From: Scybalocola_A sp900557175 | GTDB taxonomy: Bacteria > Bacillota > Clostridia > Lachnospirales > Lachnospiraceae | Direction of reading: 5' to 3' | Length of the DNA stretch: 25,418 nucleotides | Assembly: GCA_937890745.1 (NCBI GenBank) | Contig: CALADH010000050.1 | Coordinates: forward strand, 1-25,418 | Shown here: one piece after another, positions 15,021-22,810 of the stretch | Numbering within the stretch: position 1 is the stretch's first letter | Layout: every line of letters begins with the position of its first letter | Position numbers and translations under genes: made by a program | The notes under the pieces: model-generated | The model's input: only the letters and a program-made list of their open reading frames with translations | Database searches by the model: none | Told to the model about the DNA's origin: nothing

Positions 15021-16034
15021 TCAGACTATAAAAATTGTACGCAGCCCCCAATAAATAAGACCGGCTAAAACAGCGGCGGCGGCCGCAATCGTATAGCGGC
15101 ACAGCCATATTTTTGTCAGCGGTCTGCCGCCGGAGAGCCAGTGCATATATTCAATCGTATTTTTGTACTTCAGCTGTAAAAATTTAAACTCATAATATCC
15201 TATAAGAACAACACAGCAAAACGCAAGCACCCCTTTATAAAGTGCGTCATCGGCCGCTTCTGCCATCTGTGCCCATTTTGACGTATAGGATTCATTTACA
15301 AAAATATTATATTTTGACAGAACATTGCTGACCGACTCAATATAACTGCCATTTTCAAGACGTATCAAAAGCTCGCCGCCCTCAGCCACCGAATCATCTG
15401 ACGGCCATAATTTTTCAAACCAATCGAGCGATATATAAAGGCTTCCGCCTGAAAAATCAGCAGGCAGATTTTCTGTCTGATTTTCAGAAACACCTGTATC
15501 ATCAGCGCCGCTGTCCAAAGCCTCGACCGTACCCACAATCCGCAAATCAACCGGAACTTCTCCGTCAAGGGTAACCGTTTTCATCACAAATTCAGAAATA
15601 TCTGTGACTTCAAGCTTTTCTTTATCTTCATTCATAAAACCAAAAGCGGCGGCTTCATCCAAAAGGACATAAGGCATTGCACCATTAAAATTCATGTCTG
15701 AAAGCCCGGATATATCGCACATATAATCGGTATTGACGCCGTAAATTGTGACCGGCTGGCGATATTCGCCGTAAAGAAGCGTGCCGGCAAATGTCTTTTT
15801 CTCTGAAACAGTCAAAACGCCGTCCGGCTTTGACATCTCTGCAATGACAGCATCTCCGATATTTCCCATGGCCGGTATCGTCACAGGACTGCTCTTTTGA
15901 CGGGATAAATCAAACCATAAATTTGCCGACACAATCAGCCAGTAAACGGCAACCGCGGACAAAAGCGTACACCAGAAAAGTGCGCCGCTTTTTAAAGTTT
16001 TCTTTGAAGCGCGAAAGGCACTTGACCATTTCAT
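15021..16034 (-). CDS. FtsX/MacB-like ABC permease, short form
   Basis: A 337-residue membrane protein. One helix at about 18-38, a large extracellular domain at about 40-260, a second helix at about 266-285, then a cytoplasmic segment EYMHWLSGGRPLTKIWL resembling the coupling region of FtsX domains, and a last helix at about 312-335. Typical MacB/FtsX permeases have a fourth helix, absent here. A longer frame opens at 16250, but GAGG lies 7 nt before ATG 16034 and the extra residues overlap the preceding gene out of frame. It is the last cistron of the BlaI-controlled operon, four bases after the previous stop. It probably pairs with the second ATPase (17512-18132). Substrate unknown. Confidence 0.75.
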   Translation of the reverse strand: MKWSSAFRASKKTLKSGALFWCTLLSAVAVYWLIVSANLWFDLSRQKSSPVTIPAMGNIGDAVIAEMSKPDGVLTVSEKKTFAGTLLYGEYRQPVTIYGVNTDYMCDISGLSDMNFNGAMPYVLLDEAAAFGFMNEDKEKLEVTDISEFVMKTVTLDGEVPVDLRIVGTVEALDSGADDTGVSENQTENLPADFSGGSLYISLDWFEKLWPSDDSVAEGGELLIRLENGSYIESVSNVLSKYNIFVNESYTSKWAQMAEAADDALYKGVLAFCCVVLIGYYEFKFLQLKYKNTIEYMHWLSGGRPLTKIWLCRYTIAAAAAVLAGLIYWGLRTIFIV

Positions 16035-16038
16035 GGCA

Positions 16039-16314
16039 TTACCTCGTCTTTCTCTTTTTCCAGTAGAGAATTGCAGGAATACCGCCGCCGGCAATAATGA
16101 TGACAACTCCGGCCAAAACAGCAATCCACCACTGTGTCTTAACATCTTCTTTTTCTTCTGTCTCACCGGAAGCAGCATCAATTTTAAGTTCATTAATTGT
16201 TGTTGCGACATCATATTCCGATGTATATTCCTTACCGTTTTCATCCTCATAAATAAGCTCTATCTTTCCCGATGTCGGGCCATATGGCGACGCCTCTGTC
16301 ATATCACTGTTCAT
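16039..16314 (-). CDS. C-terminal part of the exported NEW3/CARDB-like protein, with membrane anchor (probable frameshifted half)
   Basis: 91 residues: YGPTSGKIELIYEDENGKEY, the end of a beta-sandwich repeat; an acidic linker; one membrane helix at about 65-84; and a basic tail KKRKTR. It looks like the missing C-terminal anchor of the preceding gene rather than a separate protein. The frames meet at ATGA, the ATG lacks a good ribosome binding site, and the beta-domain is cut in the middle. One added base near 16314-16317 would fuse the two into a 493-residue protein. Translational coupling as a genuine split gene is the alternative. Confidence 0.7.
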   Translation of the reverse strand: MNSDMTEASPYGPTSGKIELIYEDENGKEYTSEYDVATTINELKIDAASGETEEKEDVKTQWWIAVLAGVVIIIAGGGIPAILYWKKRKTR

Positions 16315-17519
16315 CTCTTCGTACCTGCAAAAACTTTAAGTTCACCTGAAGCTGCGCTGCCGCCCTCCATGTTGCCTAAAAAAGCAGAAGTATCAGAAAT
16401 CAGTCCGGGAACATCCATTGCACAGCGCACATTATAAATCTTTCCGCGCCCCAGATTTAAAACCTGAAGCGGGACAGACAGACTGTCACCGGCATTGACC
16501 TCCGTTGGGATATCGCCGACTTCAAGCTTTACCTCCATCGGCTGTGCCACCGCAACCTGAATACTTCCCGACGAAGTCAGTGTTTCAGCCTTCAACGTAT
16601 CATAACTCATATCAAGCTTCATTTCATATTTCCCGTCAGCAGTTTTCGTTCCGGCTGTGCATTTAAACGTCATTTCCTTTGTCTGTCCTGCACCGATATA
16701 ATCAATATAAAACATATTGCTGTCTTCTAAAAGCGTGATGTCAGGACTTGACCACGTTACTGTCAAAGCCATATTTTGAATATCTTTAATTTTACTCGTA
16801 TTTTTAAGAACAGCCTTTACTTCAAAATCCTCTCCGGCCATGACAGTCTTTGGTTCCACCTTACTTTTGGAAATCATCATAATCGGCTGGGAAGTCGGCT
16901 TTTCTTCGGTTTCCGGCATTGGTGCCTCTGTTTCTGTCTCTGTCTCTTTGCCGTCTGTAATGCGGACATAGACCGTAAAGCTTTGAAAAGCCGCATTTAT
17001 CCCCGAACCGGTGAAAGCCTGCACTTCAACCGGATATATACCGTTATATCTATCCGCAGACAGCTCTAATTCAAAGCGCACAAGAAAAATATCTGCTGTA
17101 TTTTCTGTACCATTGATAAATTCTGTCGTTTTCTGAAATGTCTTCTGATAATTTTTGTAAACAAATGGCGAGGTTGTTGTATCACCGAGATTTAAGGAAG
17201 CCGTCACAGAATCAAAATCTGCCTCAGCTTCTGCTTTCAATGGAATAATAATATTTGCCGTATTTCCCGAAATGACAGGTTCATAGCCATCTTTGTATGC
17301 CTTTCCCATACCGTCGTAAACATTGGCGTCATCGATTTTAAGTGTCCCCGATGTAATGCCCGGATTTGTTTCATCATCGGTCTGCCCTCCATCCCCGGAT
17401 TCTGTACTTTCCTCCACAATAATATACGGCGTCTGTGCGCCGAAAGCGGGCTGCTGTATAAAAATCACCGCTGAAAGTATGGCTGCGGCTGCGCCCGCAA
17501 AAAAATGTCCTTTAATCAT
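16311..17519 (-). CDS. Exported multidomain beta-sandwich protein (COG1361/NEW3-like), interrupted
   Basis: 402 residues. A signal peptide (hydrophobic core 8-21, ending PAFGA near 28), an acidic Ser/Asp-rich linker, a beta-rich domain at about 55-190, a Glu/Thr/Pro-rich linker at about 195-212, then two immunoglobulin-like repeats of the type seen in S-layer-associated COG1361/NEW3 proteins (about 215-325 and 330-402). The second ends abruptly at VFAGTKR, where homologous domains would continue. The rest is encoded in the next frame (16039-16314). GGAGG lies 6 nt before ATG 17519, which overlaps the ATPase stop by 8 bases. It may be the extracellular adaptor or sensor of the FtsX-like transporter, in place of a MacA-type subunit. 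That role is inference. Confidence 0.75.
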   Translation of the reverse strand: MIKGHFFAGAAAAILSAVIFIQQPAFGAQTPYIIVEESTESGDGGQTDDETNPGITSGTLKIDDANVYDGMGKAYKDGYEPVISGNTANIIIPLKAEAEADFDSVTASLNLGDTTTSPFVYKNYQKTFQKTTEFINGTENTADIFLVRFELELSADRYNGIYPVEVQAFTGSGINAAFQSFTVYVRITDGKETETETEAPMPETEEKPTSQPIMMISKSKVEPKTVMAGEDFEVKAVLKNTSKIKDIQNMALTVTWSSPDITLLEDSNMFYIDYIGAGQTKEMTFKCTAGTKTADGKYEMKLDMSYDTLKAETLTSSGSIQVAVAQPMEVKLEVGDIPTEVNAGDSLSVPLQVLNLGRGKIYNVRCAMDVPGLISDTSAFLGNMEGGSAASGELKVFAGTKR

Positions 17520-18132
17520 GTTGTACCTCCACTAGCTTTCCTTCTTTGATTTGTAAAACTTTGTCAAACATATCTGCTGCCGTTAAATCATCCGAAAAGC
17601 AGACAAAACTCATCTGAAGCTTTTGAACAATATGAAAAAGCTGATGATAAAATAAAATACGGTCACTTTTGCAAAGTCCTGCTGCCGGTTCATCTGCGAT
17701 AAGAAGCTTCGTCCCACAGACAACGGCACGCATCAGACTTACATATTTATGTTCAAGCGGCGTCAGAAGCCTTAACTTCACCTTCGCCTTATTTTCCATA
17801 TTAAAATATTCAAGCAATGCAAAAACATGCTCACGGCGCACCTTTGCAGGCGCAGCATTAAACAAAAAAGGAATACAAATATTTTCAGCCGCCGTAAGAT
17901 TGTCTAAGCCTATATCTTCTTCCGGCATCATACCGGTTTTCGCCTCACAGACAATATCACCTTCATCTGCCCTTGTCATACCGCACAAAAGTCTTGCCAT
18001 TGTTGTTTTGCCGCTGCCGCTGCTTCCGGTAATAAGCACACGCTCATTTTCATCAATCTTAAACGACGCCCTGTCAAAAACAAGCTTCCCTTCGCCGTAC
18101 CACTTCGTTACATCTTTCATTTCTGCAATCAT
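17512..18132 (-). CDS. ABC transporter ATPase with degenerate signature (MacB/LolD-like)
   Basis: A 206-residue nucleotide-binding domain. The Walker A GSSGSGKTT (about 36-44) and Walker B LLIADEPAAGL are intact. Where LSGGQ is expected the sequence reads LTPLEHKYVSLMRA. The Q-loop region reads TGMMPEEDIGLDNLTAAENI without the usual Gln. The switch-loop His seems replaced in VCFSDDLTAAD. Overall order and spacing are those of LolD/MacB ATPases, so it probably serves the FtsX-like permease at the operon's end. It may hydrolyse ATP poorly or act mainly by binding. AAAGGAG lies 8 nt before ATG 18132, which overlaps the previous stop as ATGA. Confidence 0.85.
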   Translation of the reverse strand: MIAEMKDVTKWYGEGKLVFDRASFKIDENERVLITGSSGSGKTTMARLLCGMTRADEGDIVCEAKTGMMPEEDIGLDNLTAAENICIPFLFNAAPAKVRREHVFALLEYFNMENKAKVKLRLLTPLEHKYVSLMRAVVCGTKLLIADEPAAGLCKSDRILFYHQLFHIVQKLQMSFVCFSDDLTAADMFDKVLQIKEGKLVEVQHD

Positions 18133-18782
18133 TGACCATACTCCTTTGAACAGTGCATCACGCCCGAATCCATTTCACAGACAACATCACAGAGTGCATC
18201 AATATCATTTTGATTATGGCTTGCAAGAAGAATCGTTTTATGTCTTTTCTTAAGTTCCATAATCAGCTCATGCATTTGTGCGATACCTTTTTTATCAAGA
18301 CCGTTAAACGGCTCGTCCAAAATAAAAAGCTGGGGGTCCTCCATAATAGCCTGTGCAATACCAAGACGCTGGCGCATACCAAGGGAATATTTGGATACGT
18401 GCTTTTTTAACTTCGGATCAAGACCGACCGCTTCAATAGCCTCAATAATCTGCTTCTTTCCAATCTTATTTTTCAGAGAAGCCAAAAGCTCAAGATTTTT
18501 AAGCCCCGTCATATTCGGCAAAAACCCCAGCGTTTCAATAATAATGCCGATATCATCGGGAAAATCAACATCCTTGCCGATGCGCTTGTAATTCACATAA
18601 ATATCGCCGGACGTCGGATTTAAAAATCCACATATACATTTCATAAGTACGGTCTTGCCGCTGCCGTTATTGCCGACAATACCATAGACAAGCCCTTCGT
18701 AAAATTCAAAACTGACATCCTTTAACACAGTTTCATCACCGAAAACCTTTGTCACATGATCCACTTTAATGACTGTTCTCAC
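18129..18782 (-). CDS. ABC transporter ATP-binding protein (BcrA-like)
   Basis: A 217-residue nucleotide-binding domain with canonical motifs: Walker A GNNGSGKT (about 37-44), IIIETLGFLPNMTGLKNL in the Q-loop region (Glu as in BcrA-type subunits), signature YSLGMRQRLGIAQAI, Walker B LFILDEPFNGLD and switch His in LLASHN. The start is GTG at 18782, with GGAGG 6 nt upstream, one base after the preceding stop. It lies directly after the two ABC-2-like permeases, so it should power that transporter. BcrA-type systems export or clear antimicrobial peptides and similar compounds. The substrate here is unknown. Confidence 0.93.
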   Translation of the reverse strand: MRTVIKVDHVTKVFGDETVLKDVSFEFYEGLVYGIVGNNGSGKTVLMKCICGFLNPTSGDIYVNYKRIGKDVDFPDDIGIIIETLGFLPNMTGLKNLELLASLKNKIGKKQIIEAIEAVGLDPKLKKHVSKYSLGMRQRLGIAQAIMEDPQLFILDEPFNGLDKKGIAQMHELIMELKKRHKTILLASHNQNDIDALCDVVCEMDSGVMHCSKEYGQ

Positions 18783-18783
18783 A

Positions 18784-19689
18784 CTAGCCCTCCGTTCCCC
18801 TGAATTGGAAATTATACTTCTTCATAATTAAAACTGTCGCTCCGATCAGTACAATAAATAAACCGCCAAATACAAAAAGTGTCTGCTGTATTGTCGGAAG
18901 ATTGTCATAGCCGAAATTATGCATATGATAAGTTGCATGATTTAACGGCGACACCCATCCGACAAACACCCGCGCCTTATAAGCAAGTTGGGGCGGCATA
19001 TCTAAAAGCTGAATAATATTCTGCGGATTTAAAAGTAAACCGTATGTGCTGAAAATAATAACGCTGCACACTCCGGCAATCTGACCTTTCCATAAATTGA
19101 AAAACAACATCAGAAAAACCATGACAAGCGTATAACTCAGCATCAGAAGAAAAATTACAGCCATACACTCATAAGGCCGGCTCATTTCAAGCGTTTTTAC
19201 AAAAGCCGGCAGGGCAATCTCCTTGCCCTCCTCCGAATAAGCCAAAATCGCCGCCGTCCGGCTCCATGTATTTTTAACAAAGGCATAGCGCATACAAAGC
19301 ACCGCCGTAGATGCAAGCACAAAGCCGAGATAAATGATTGTTGATAAGGCCGTATATAAAAGCTGTCCTGCTACCCAGAGCTTCCTTGTCGTCCGCACAA
19401 GATACAGCGGCGTTGCCGGCGATATAAACGGCATATCCGCAAACAGAAGCAAAAGTAAAAGCGATACAAGAAGAATCGAATTACTGTCGCCAAATGTCCA
19501 TACAAAGGCTTCCACAAGCTGCATTGTCGTCTCATGCGCCTGTGCAAACTGGACGGTTTTATCTGTCAGCAAAAAGCAGAGAATAAAGCTTAAAATAAAA
19601 GTGGCAATAACTCTTGTGTTTTTATGCCACATATAAAAATTATAGGAGGCAACCGAAGCAACCATATGTAACTTTCTAAATACGTTCAA
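18784..19689 (-). CDS. ABC-2 type permease subunit
   Basis: A membrane protein of about 301 residues with six likely helices and a loop between helices 3 and 4. The start is placed at TTG 19689: AGGAGGT lies 7 nt upstream, and the product then begins MNVFRKLHMVASV. A frame open from 19845 would run through the upstream gene, and the internal ATG at 19665 has no ribosome binding site. The gene overlaps the preceding permease by 14 bases. No primary motif identifies the substrate. The pairing with a neighbouring permease and BcrA-like ATPase indicates a heterodimeric ABC-2 transporter. Confidence 0.85.
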   Translation of the reverse strand: MNVFRKLHMVASVASYNFYMWHKNTRVIATFILSFILCFLLTDKTVQFAQAHETTMQLVEAFVWTFGDSNSILLVSLLLLLLFADMPFISPATPLYLVRTTRKLWVAGQLLYTALSTIIYLGFVLASTAVLCMRYAFVKNTWSRTAAILAYSEEGKEIALPAFVKTLEMSRPYECMAVIFLLMLSYTLVMVFLMLFFNLWKGQIAGVCSVIIFSTYGLLLNPQNIIQLLDMPPQLAYKARVFVGWVSPLNHATYHMHNFGYDNLPTIQQTLFVFGGLFIVLIGATVLIMKKYNFQFRGTEG

Positions 19690-20434
19690 GATACTTACCT
19701 CCTGCCCATGTAAAAATGACTGACACAATAACCGCAAGCTCCAAAAGCCAAAGAACGATGCCGCCCTGTGCAAGCACCCATGTCTGCTCTGCCAAAAGCC
19801 ATTCCTTCGGATAAAAAACATAAAGCTTTGAAAAATACCGCTCATGGAAAATAATGAGCAGATAGCCGACCATAAAAGGCGATATGTAAGCCATATATTT
19901 ATTACTTGTCATCATTGATATCAAAAGACCTGTCACCGACCAAAGCGCACCGCTTACAAAGTAAATCAGGCAAAGCCACAAAAGCGACTGCAGCTGCATA
20001 TAAATATTTTGTCCGGCCTCAGGCGCAAGCTCTCTTGGCAGTAAAAGCGCCGCCTGCAAAAGTATTATGCCAATAACGCCAAGCAAAAGCGCAAAACCGC
20101 CGGAAAGGGCACAGGCAGCCGCTTTAGAAATAAGATAGCTGCGCTTTGACATCCGAATCAGCGTAAAACGCACCGTATGTGATTTTAATTCATCAACGAT
20201 ACATGACGCATAAGGTAAAGCCGCCAATACCGGAATAAGAAAGAGTGCACCGTCACCCTGTAACGATTTTAAAATAAAATCTATCGTTGTCGCATATGCC
20301 AGCGGTTCCCTTGTCTCAAAAAGTGCCTTCAGCTCATCGAGCCGAAGTGCCGTCAAAAGCAGCGCCATAATTATAGCGCCCGTTGGTAGCGCCCGCGAGG
20401 ACACCGCCTGTTTCAAATCATATTTTACTATCAT
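19676..20434 (-). CDS. ABC-2 type permease subunit
   Basis: A 252-residue membrane protein with about six hydrophobic segments (near 17-32, 60-76, 105-130, 150-175, 180-197, 220-244). The cytoplasmic loop DELKSHTVRFTLIRMSKRSY resembles ABC-2 permeases (E-x-K-x-x-T-x-R pattern of Bcr/LanE-type subunits). It starts at ATG 20434, nine bases after the sensor gene. AGG is the only ribosome binding signal, so translation may depend on coupling. It works with the next permease and the BcrA-like ATPase. Confidence 0.85.
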   Translation of the reverse strand: MIVKYDLKQAVSSRALPTGAIIMALLLTALRLDELKALFETREPLAYATTIDFILKSLQGDGALFLIPVLAALPYASCIVDELKSHTVRFTLIRMSKRSYLISKAAACALSGGFALLLGVIGIILLQAALLLPRELAPEAGQNIYMQLQSLLWLCLIYFVSGALWSVTGLLISMMTSNKYMAYISPFMVGYLLIIFHERYFSKLYVFYPKEWLLAEQTWVLAQGGIVLWLLELAVIVSVIFTWAGGKYLERI

Positions 20435-20443
20435 TTTAATATC

Positions 20444-21811
20444 CTAATAACCTGCAAGTTCTACCGGCATCTGGCCGTTGTTTGTCACCAAAATCCGATA
20501 ATAACCGGATTCTGGTACAGTAAATATATGTTCAATACGGTAATCGCCCTTTACAAAAATCATATTTCCGACTTCATCCATAATGCCGACAGATACAGTA
20601 TTTTTATCCGGTGAAATACCGAAGGACATATCAATTTTTGAACTTGCACTCCGATAAAAGCTCGTACTGCATCTTGTCGTATCAGGCTCTACATACCATG
20701 CAATTGCAGTAACACCGGCCGGTGATTTTTCACGATCTTCTACAATTTCTGTTCCCTCGCTGTAAATATTGCCCTCATATTCTTGAATGACTACATTTTG
20801 AACCGTATCTTCAATTTTTACCGATGTTGTATCAAAAACATATTCATATGCTTTTCCGGCACCGCTCTCTGCTGCTAATACGATAATAACTGCAGCCGTG
20901 ATAAGACATATGAGCACCGCAATAGCCGTTGTCTGTTTTTTGAAATTTGATAATTTCCATTTCTTCATAAGTATAACTCTTTCTTCTAACTTTCCCTCTG
21001 CCGCTCGGAGCATTGATCCAGTCACATAAAGCTGTATGCCTGCCAGTGTATTAAAAATAACAGCAAAATACTTGCCGGCACTGCCAAGTTTCTCGCAAAC
21101 AGAATAATCACAGTAAGATTCACTATATGTATCATAATCTTCCCATAAAAGTTTTGTAAGGGGATTAAACCATCCGACACACCGAACTGTCACAAGAAGC
21201 TTTTTAAATAAAATATCTTTATGTATACAGTGTGTAAGTTCATGTCTCAAAATAATTTTGGCTGTGACTTCGTCATAATTTTGTGATGGCACATAAATCT
21301 CCGGTGTAAAACCTCCGGTTGTAAATGGACTTCCAATACCTTCCATACAATAAATCTGAACATTTTGGGTTATTTTCATTTCATGACAAATTGCATTTAA
21401 ATGATTTTTCATGGAAGCTCCCACTGGTGATGCATACTTTTTTAATCGTTTAAATTTTCGTCCGCGAAAAAAGGCTCTTAACGCAAAGAATGTCCCGCCT
21501 GAAATCCACATACCTGTAATTACAAGCTCAATAAGTGCAATTTTAGGATTAGCACGTATAAACGGATTCGAAGTGGCCTGTTCGAAAATATATAAAACAT
21601 ATTCGGCAATAAAAACAACCGGTATCAAAAACAAAAGAATCTGTAACTTTAAAAATATGTAAATAAGACGTATACTTCCGGTATTTTCAAGCTTTTGTTT
21701 TAATAAACGCCATCCGATAAAAATTATTGAAGCAAACAGCTGGCCAAAAATGAATGCCCAAAATACATAATTTAACTTAATCATGATTGGTATAACATTC
21801 ATCCAGTTCAT
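20444..21811 (-). CDS. BlaR1-like M56 family antirepressor metalloprotease/sensor
   Basis: 455 residues. Membrane helices at about 15-35, 50-75, 92-112 and 293-314 flank a cytoplasmic gluzincin domain. The zinc motif is HELTH at 190-194, and the third ligand is probably E231 in ESYCD. The region after 315 is a beta-rich extracellular domain of about 140 residues. It lacks the Ser-x-x-Lys and KTG motifs of the beta-lactam sensor domain in BlaR1, so the ligand is something else. The family senses outside, activates the protease and triggers loss of the BlaI repressor, encoded just upstream with a 35-base overlap. The start is uncertain: ATG at 21811, 21802 or 21784 all lack a clear ribosome binding site. 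Confidence 0.9.
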   Translation of the reverse strand: MNWMNVIPIMIKLNYVFWAFIFGQLFASIIFIGWRLLKQKLENTGSIRLIYIFLKLQILLFLIPVVFIAEYVLYIFEQATSNPFIRANPKIALIELVITGMWISGGTFFALRAFFRGRKFKRLKKYASPVGASMKNHLNAICHEMKITQNVQIYCMEGIGSPFTTGGFTPEIYVPSQNYDEVTAKIILRHELTHCIHKDILFKKLLVTVRCVGWFNPLTKLLWEDYDTYSESYCDYSVCEKLGSAGKYFAVIFNTLAGIQLYVTGSMLRAAEGKLEERVILMKKWKLSNFKKQTTAIAVLICLITAAVIIVLAAESGAGKAYEYVFDTTSVKIEDTVQNVVIQEYEGNIYSEGTEIVEDREKSPAGVTAIAWYVEPDTTRCSTSFYRSASSKIDMSFGISPDKNTVSVGIMDEVGNMIFVKGDYRIEHIFTVPESGYYRILVTNNGQMPVELAGY

Positions 21812-22178
21812 CCAACAACCGCCTCATTTCTGCTATTTTTTCTTTGTCTAAGTTTTCTTTTTCACCGAGAGCGGCAATCAGCTTTGACGGTGCGCCGTCA
21901 AACCACAAGTCGATGATATCGTCCGTCTGCTGCCGGACAAATGCTTTTTTATCGGCGGTGGCATGGTAATAGCTACAGTTTTTTACTTTGCGCACATCCA
22001 CATAACCTTTCTCTCTCAGGCGTTTTAAAAATGTCCATATCGTTGTTTTTTCATAACTTTTCTGAAAACGTTCATTCACCATCGACTGAACCTGTGCGCC
22101 TGTCACCTCGCCGCCGGCTTCCCATATGCAGTACATGATCAACTCCTCACAACGGCTTAATGTCTGTTCTGTTCCCAT
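21777..22178 (-). CDS. BlaI/MecI family transcriptional repressor
   Basis: 133 residues. An N-terminal winged helix runs from about 5 to 75: LSRCEELIMYCIWEAGGEVT, recognition region KSYEKTTIWTFLKRLREKGY, wing with VKNCSYYHA. A C-terminal dimerisation helix pair follows (SKLIAAL to the end). The longer frame from 22253 is rejected: AAAGGAG lies 9 nt before ATG 22178, and the extra codons cover the promoter. It is the first gene of the operon, and two TACA-N2-TGTA sites lie just upstream, as expected for autorepression. Proteolysis by the M56 partner would release the operon. Confidence 0.95.
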   Translation of the reverse strand: MGTEQTLSRCEELIMYCIWEAGGEVTGAQVQSMVNERFQKSYEKTTIWTFLKRLREKGYVDVRKVKNCSYYHATADKKAFVRQQTDDIIDLWFDGAPSKLIAALGEKENLDKEKIAEMRRLLDELDECYTNHD

Positions 22179-22194
22179 AATCGCAGGCTCCTTT

Positions 22195-22223
22195 CTACAT
22201 TTGTAGTCAACTACATCTGTAGT
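22195..22223 (-). promoter_or_regulatory. Tandem BlaI-type operators
   Basis: Two palindromes with the TACA-N2-TGTA core: CTACATTTGTAG (22195-22206) and ACTACATCTGTAGT (22210-22223), centres 16 bp apart. They sit between the -10 box and the repressor's ribosome binding site, so bound repressor would block initiation. Confidence 0.9.
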
Positions 22224-22224
22224 T

Positions 22225-22253
22225 ATATTATCACATTTGACTTTTAATCGCAA
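22225..22253 (-). promoter_or_regulatory. Promoter of the BlaI/BlaR1-ABC operon
   Basis: On the minus strand, TTGCGA (revcomp of 22248-22253), a 17-bp spacer, then TAATAT (revcomp of 22225-22230). The first operator begins one base downstream of the -10 box. Confidence 0.8.
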
Positions 22254-22301
22254 GTTTTATATATTTTTTTTGTGAATTATTTCTATTATATCGGTTAATT
22301 A

Positions 22302-22748
22302 TCATTGAGCCTGTCCAGTTTTTATATATTGTCCGACGATGTGATAAGACGGCTTTGGACCTGAGTAAAGATAATAGCGGAGGTTATCGTATAAAATAAT
22401 TGCCAGTCCGCTCAAAGCATACCACAGGATTGAAAACACAGGACAAATCTGTCCGTAAAAATTCAAAGTATACTCATCATAATTCCACACCCGCATTCCA
22501 AGCTTCATATTTACCACATAGCCAAAGGCAAGCTCCAAAGTTGTAATCATCAATGCACATAAAAACATCTGACCTAAAAGTCCTGAGCTTTCTTTTGCCG
22601 CCCGGCCGATAAATCCGCATAATATAAAACAAAGTCCGCCGAGTAAAAACATGGACGGATGTGAGAAGCCTCTGAAAATAATTTCAATGCAATAATAAAT
22701 GGCGCCGCCAAAAACAAATAAAAGTAAATTTTCCGATATTTTTTTCAT
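22302..22748 (-). CDS. CmpB-like putative ABC-transporter type IV membrane protein (PF06541)
   Basis: A 148-residue protein with four membrane segments (about 9-26, 31-48, 58-78, 104-122). It has the RVWNYDEYTLNFYGQICPVFSILWYALS block, which matches the PF06541 pattern (R-x-W-D-Y then G-x-I-C). The family is annotated as an ABC-transporter component, but no ATPase is attached here and the role is unproven. AAAGGGC precedes ATG 22748. It is transcribed towards the BlaI operon but separated from it by 123 bp that contain the operon's promoter and operators, so it is probably independent. No clear terminator follows. Confidence 0.8.
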   Translation of the reverse strand: MKKISENLLLFVFGGAIYYCIEIIFRGFSHPSMFLLGGLCFILCGFIGRAAKESSGLLGQMFLCALMITTLELAFGYVVNMKLGMRVWNYDEYTLNFYGQICPVFSILWYALSGLAIILYDNLRYYLYSGPKPSYHIVGQYIKTGQAQ

Positions 22749-22810
22749 TGTGCTGCCCTTTCTTTCGTTGATTTAAGATTAATATTGCCACTTCGGGTAT
22801 TTTATAGTCA

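Noticed and set aside
16035..16250. N-terminal extension of the FtsX-like permease frame
   Set aside because: It overlaps the anchor-encoding frame at 16039-16314 and has no ribosome binding site. The GAGG before 16034 decides the start.
17669..18253. Plus-strand 194-codon frame across the two ATPase genes
   Set aside because: Antisense to two motif-confirmed ATPases; no start signals.
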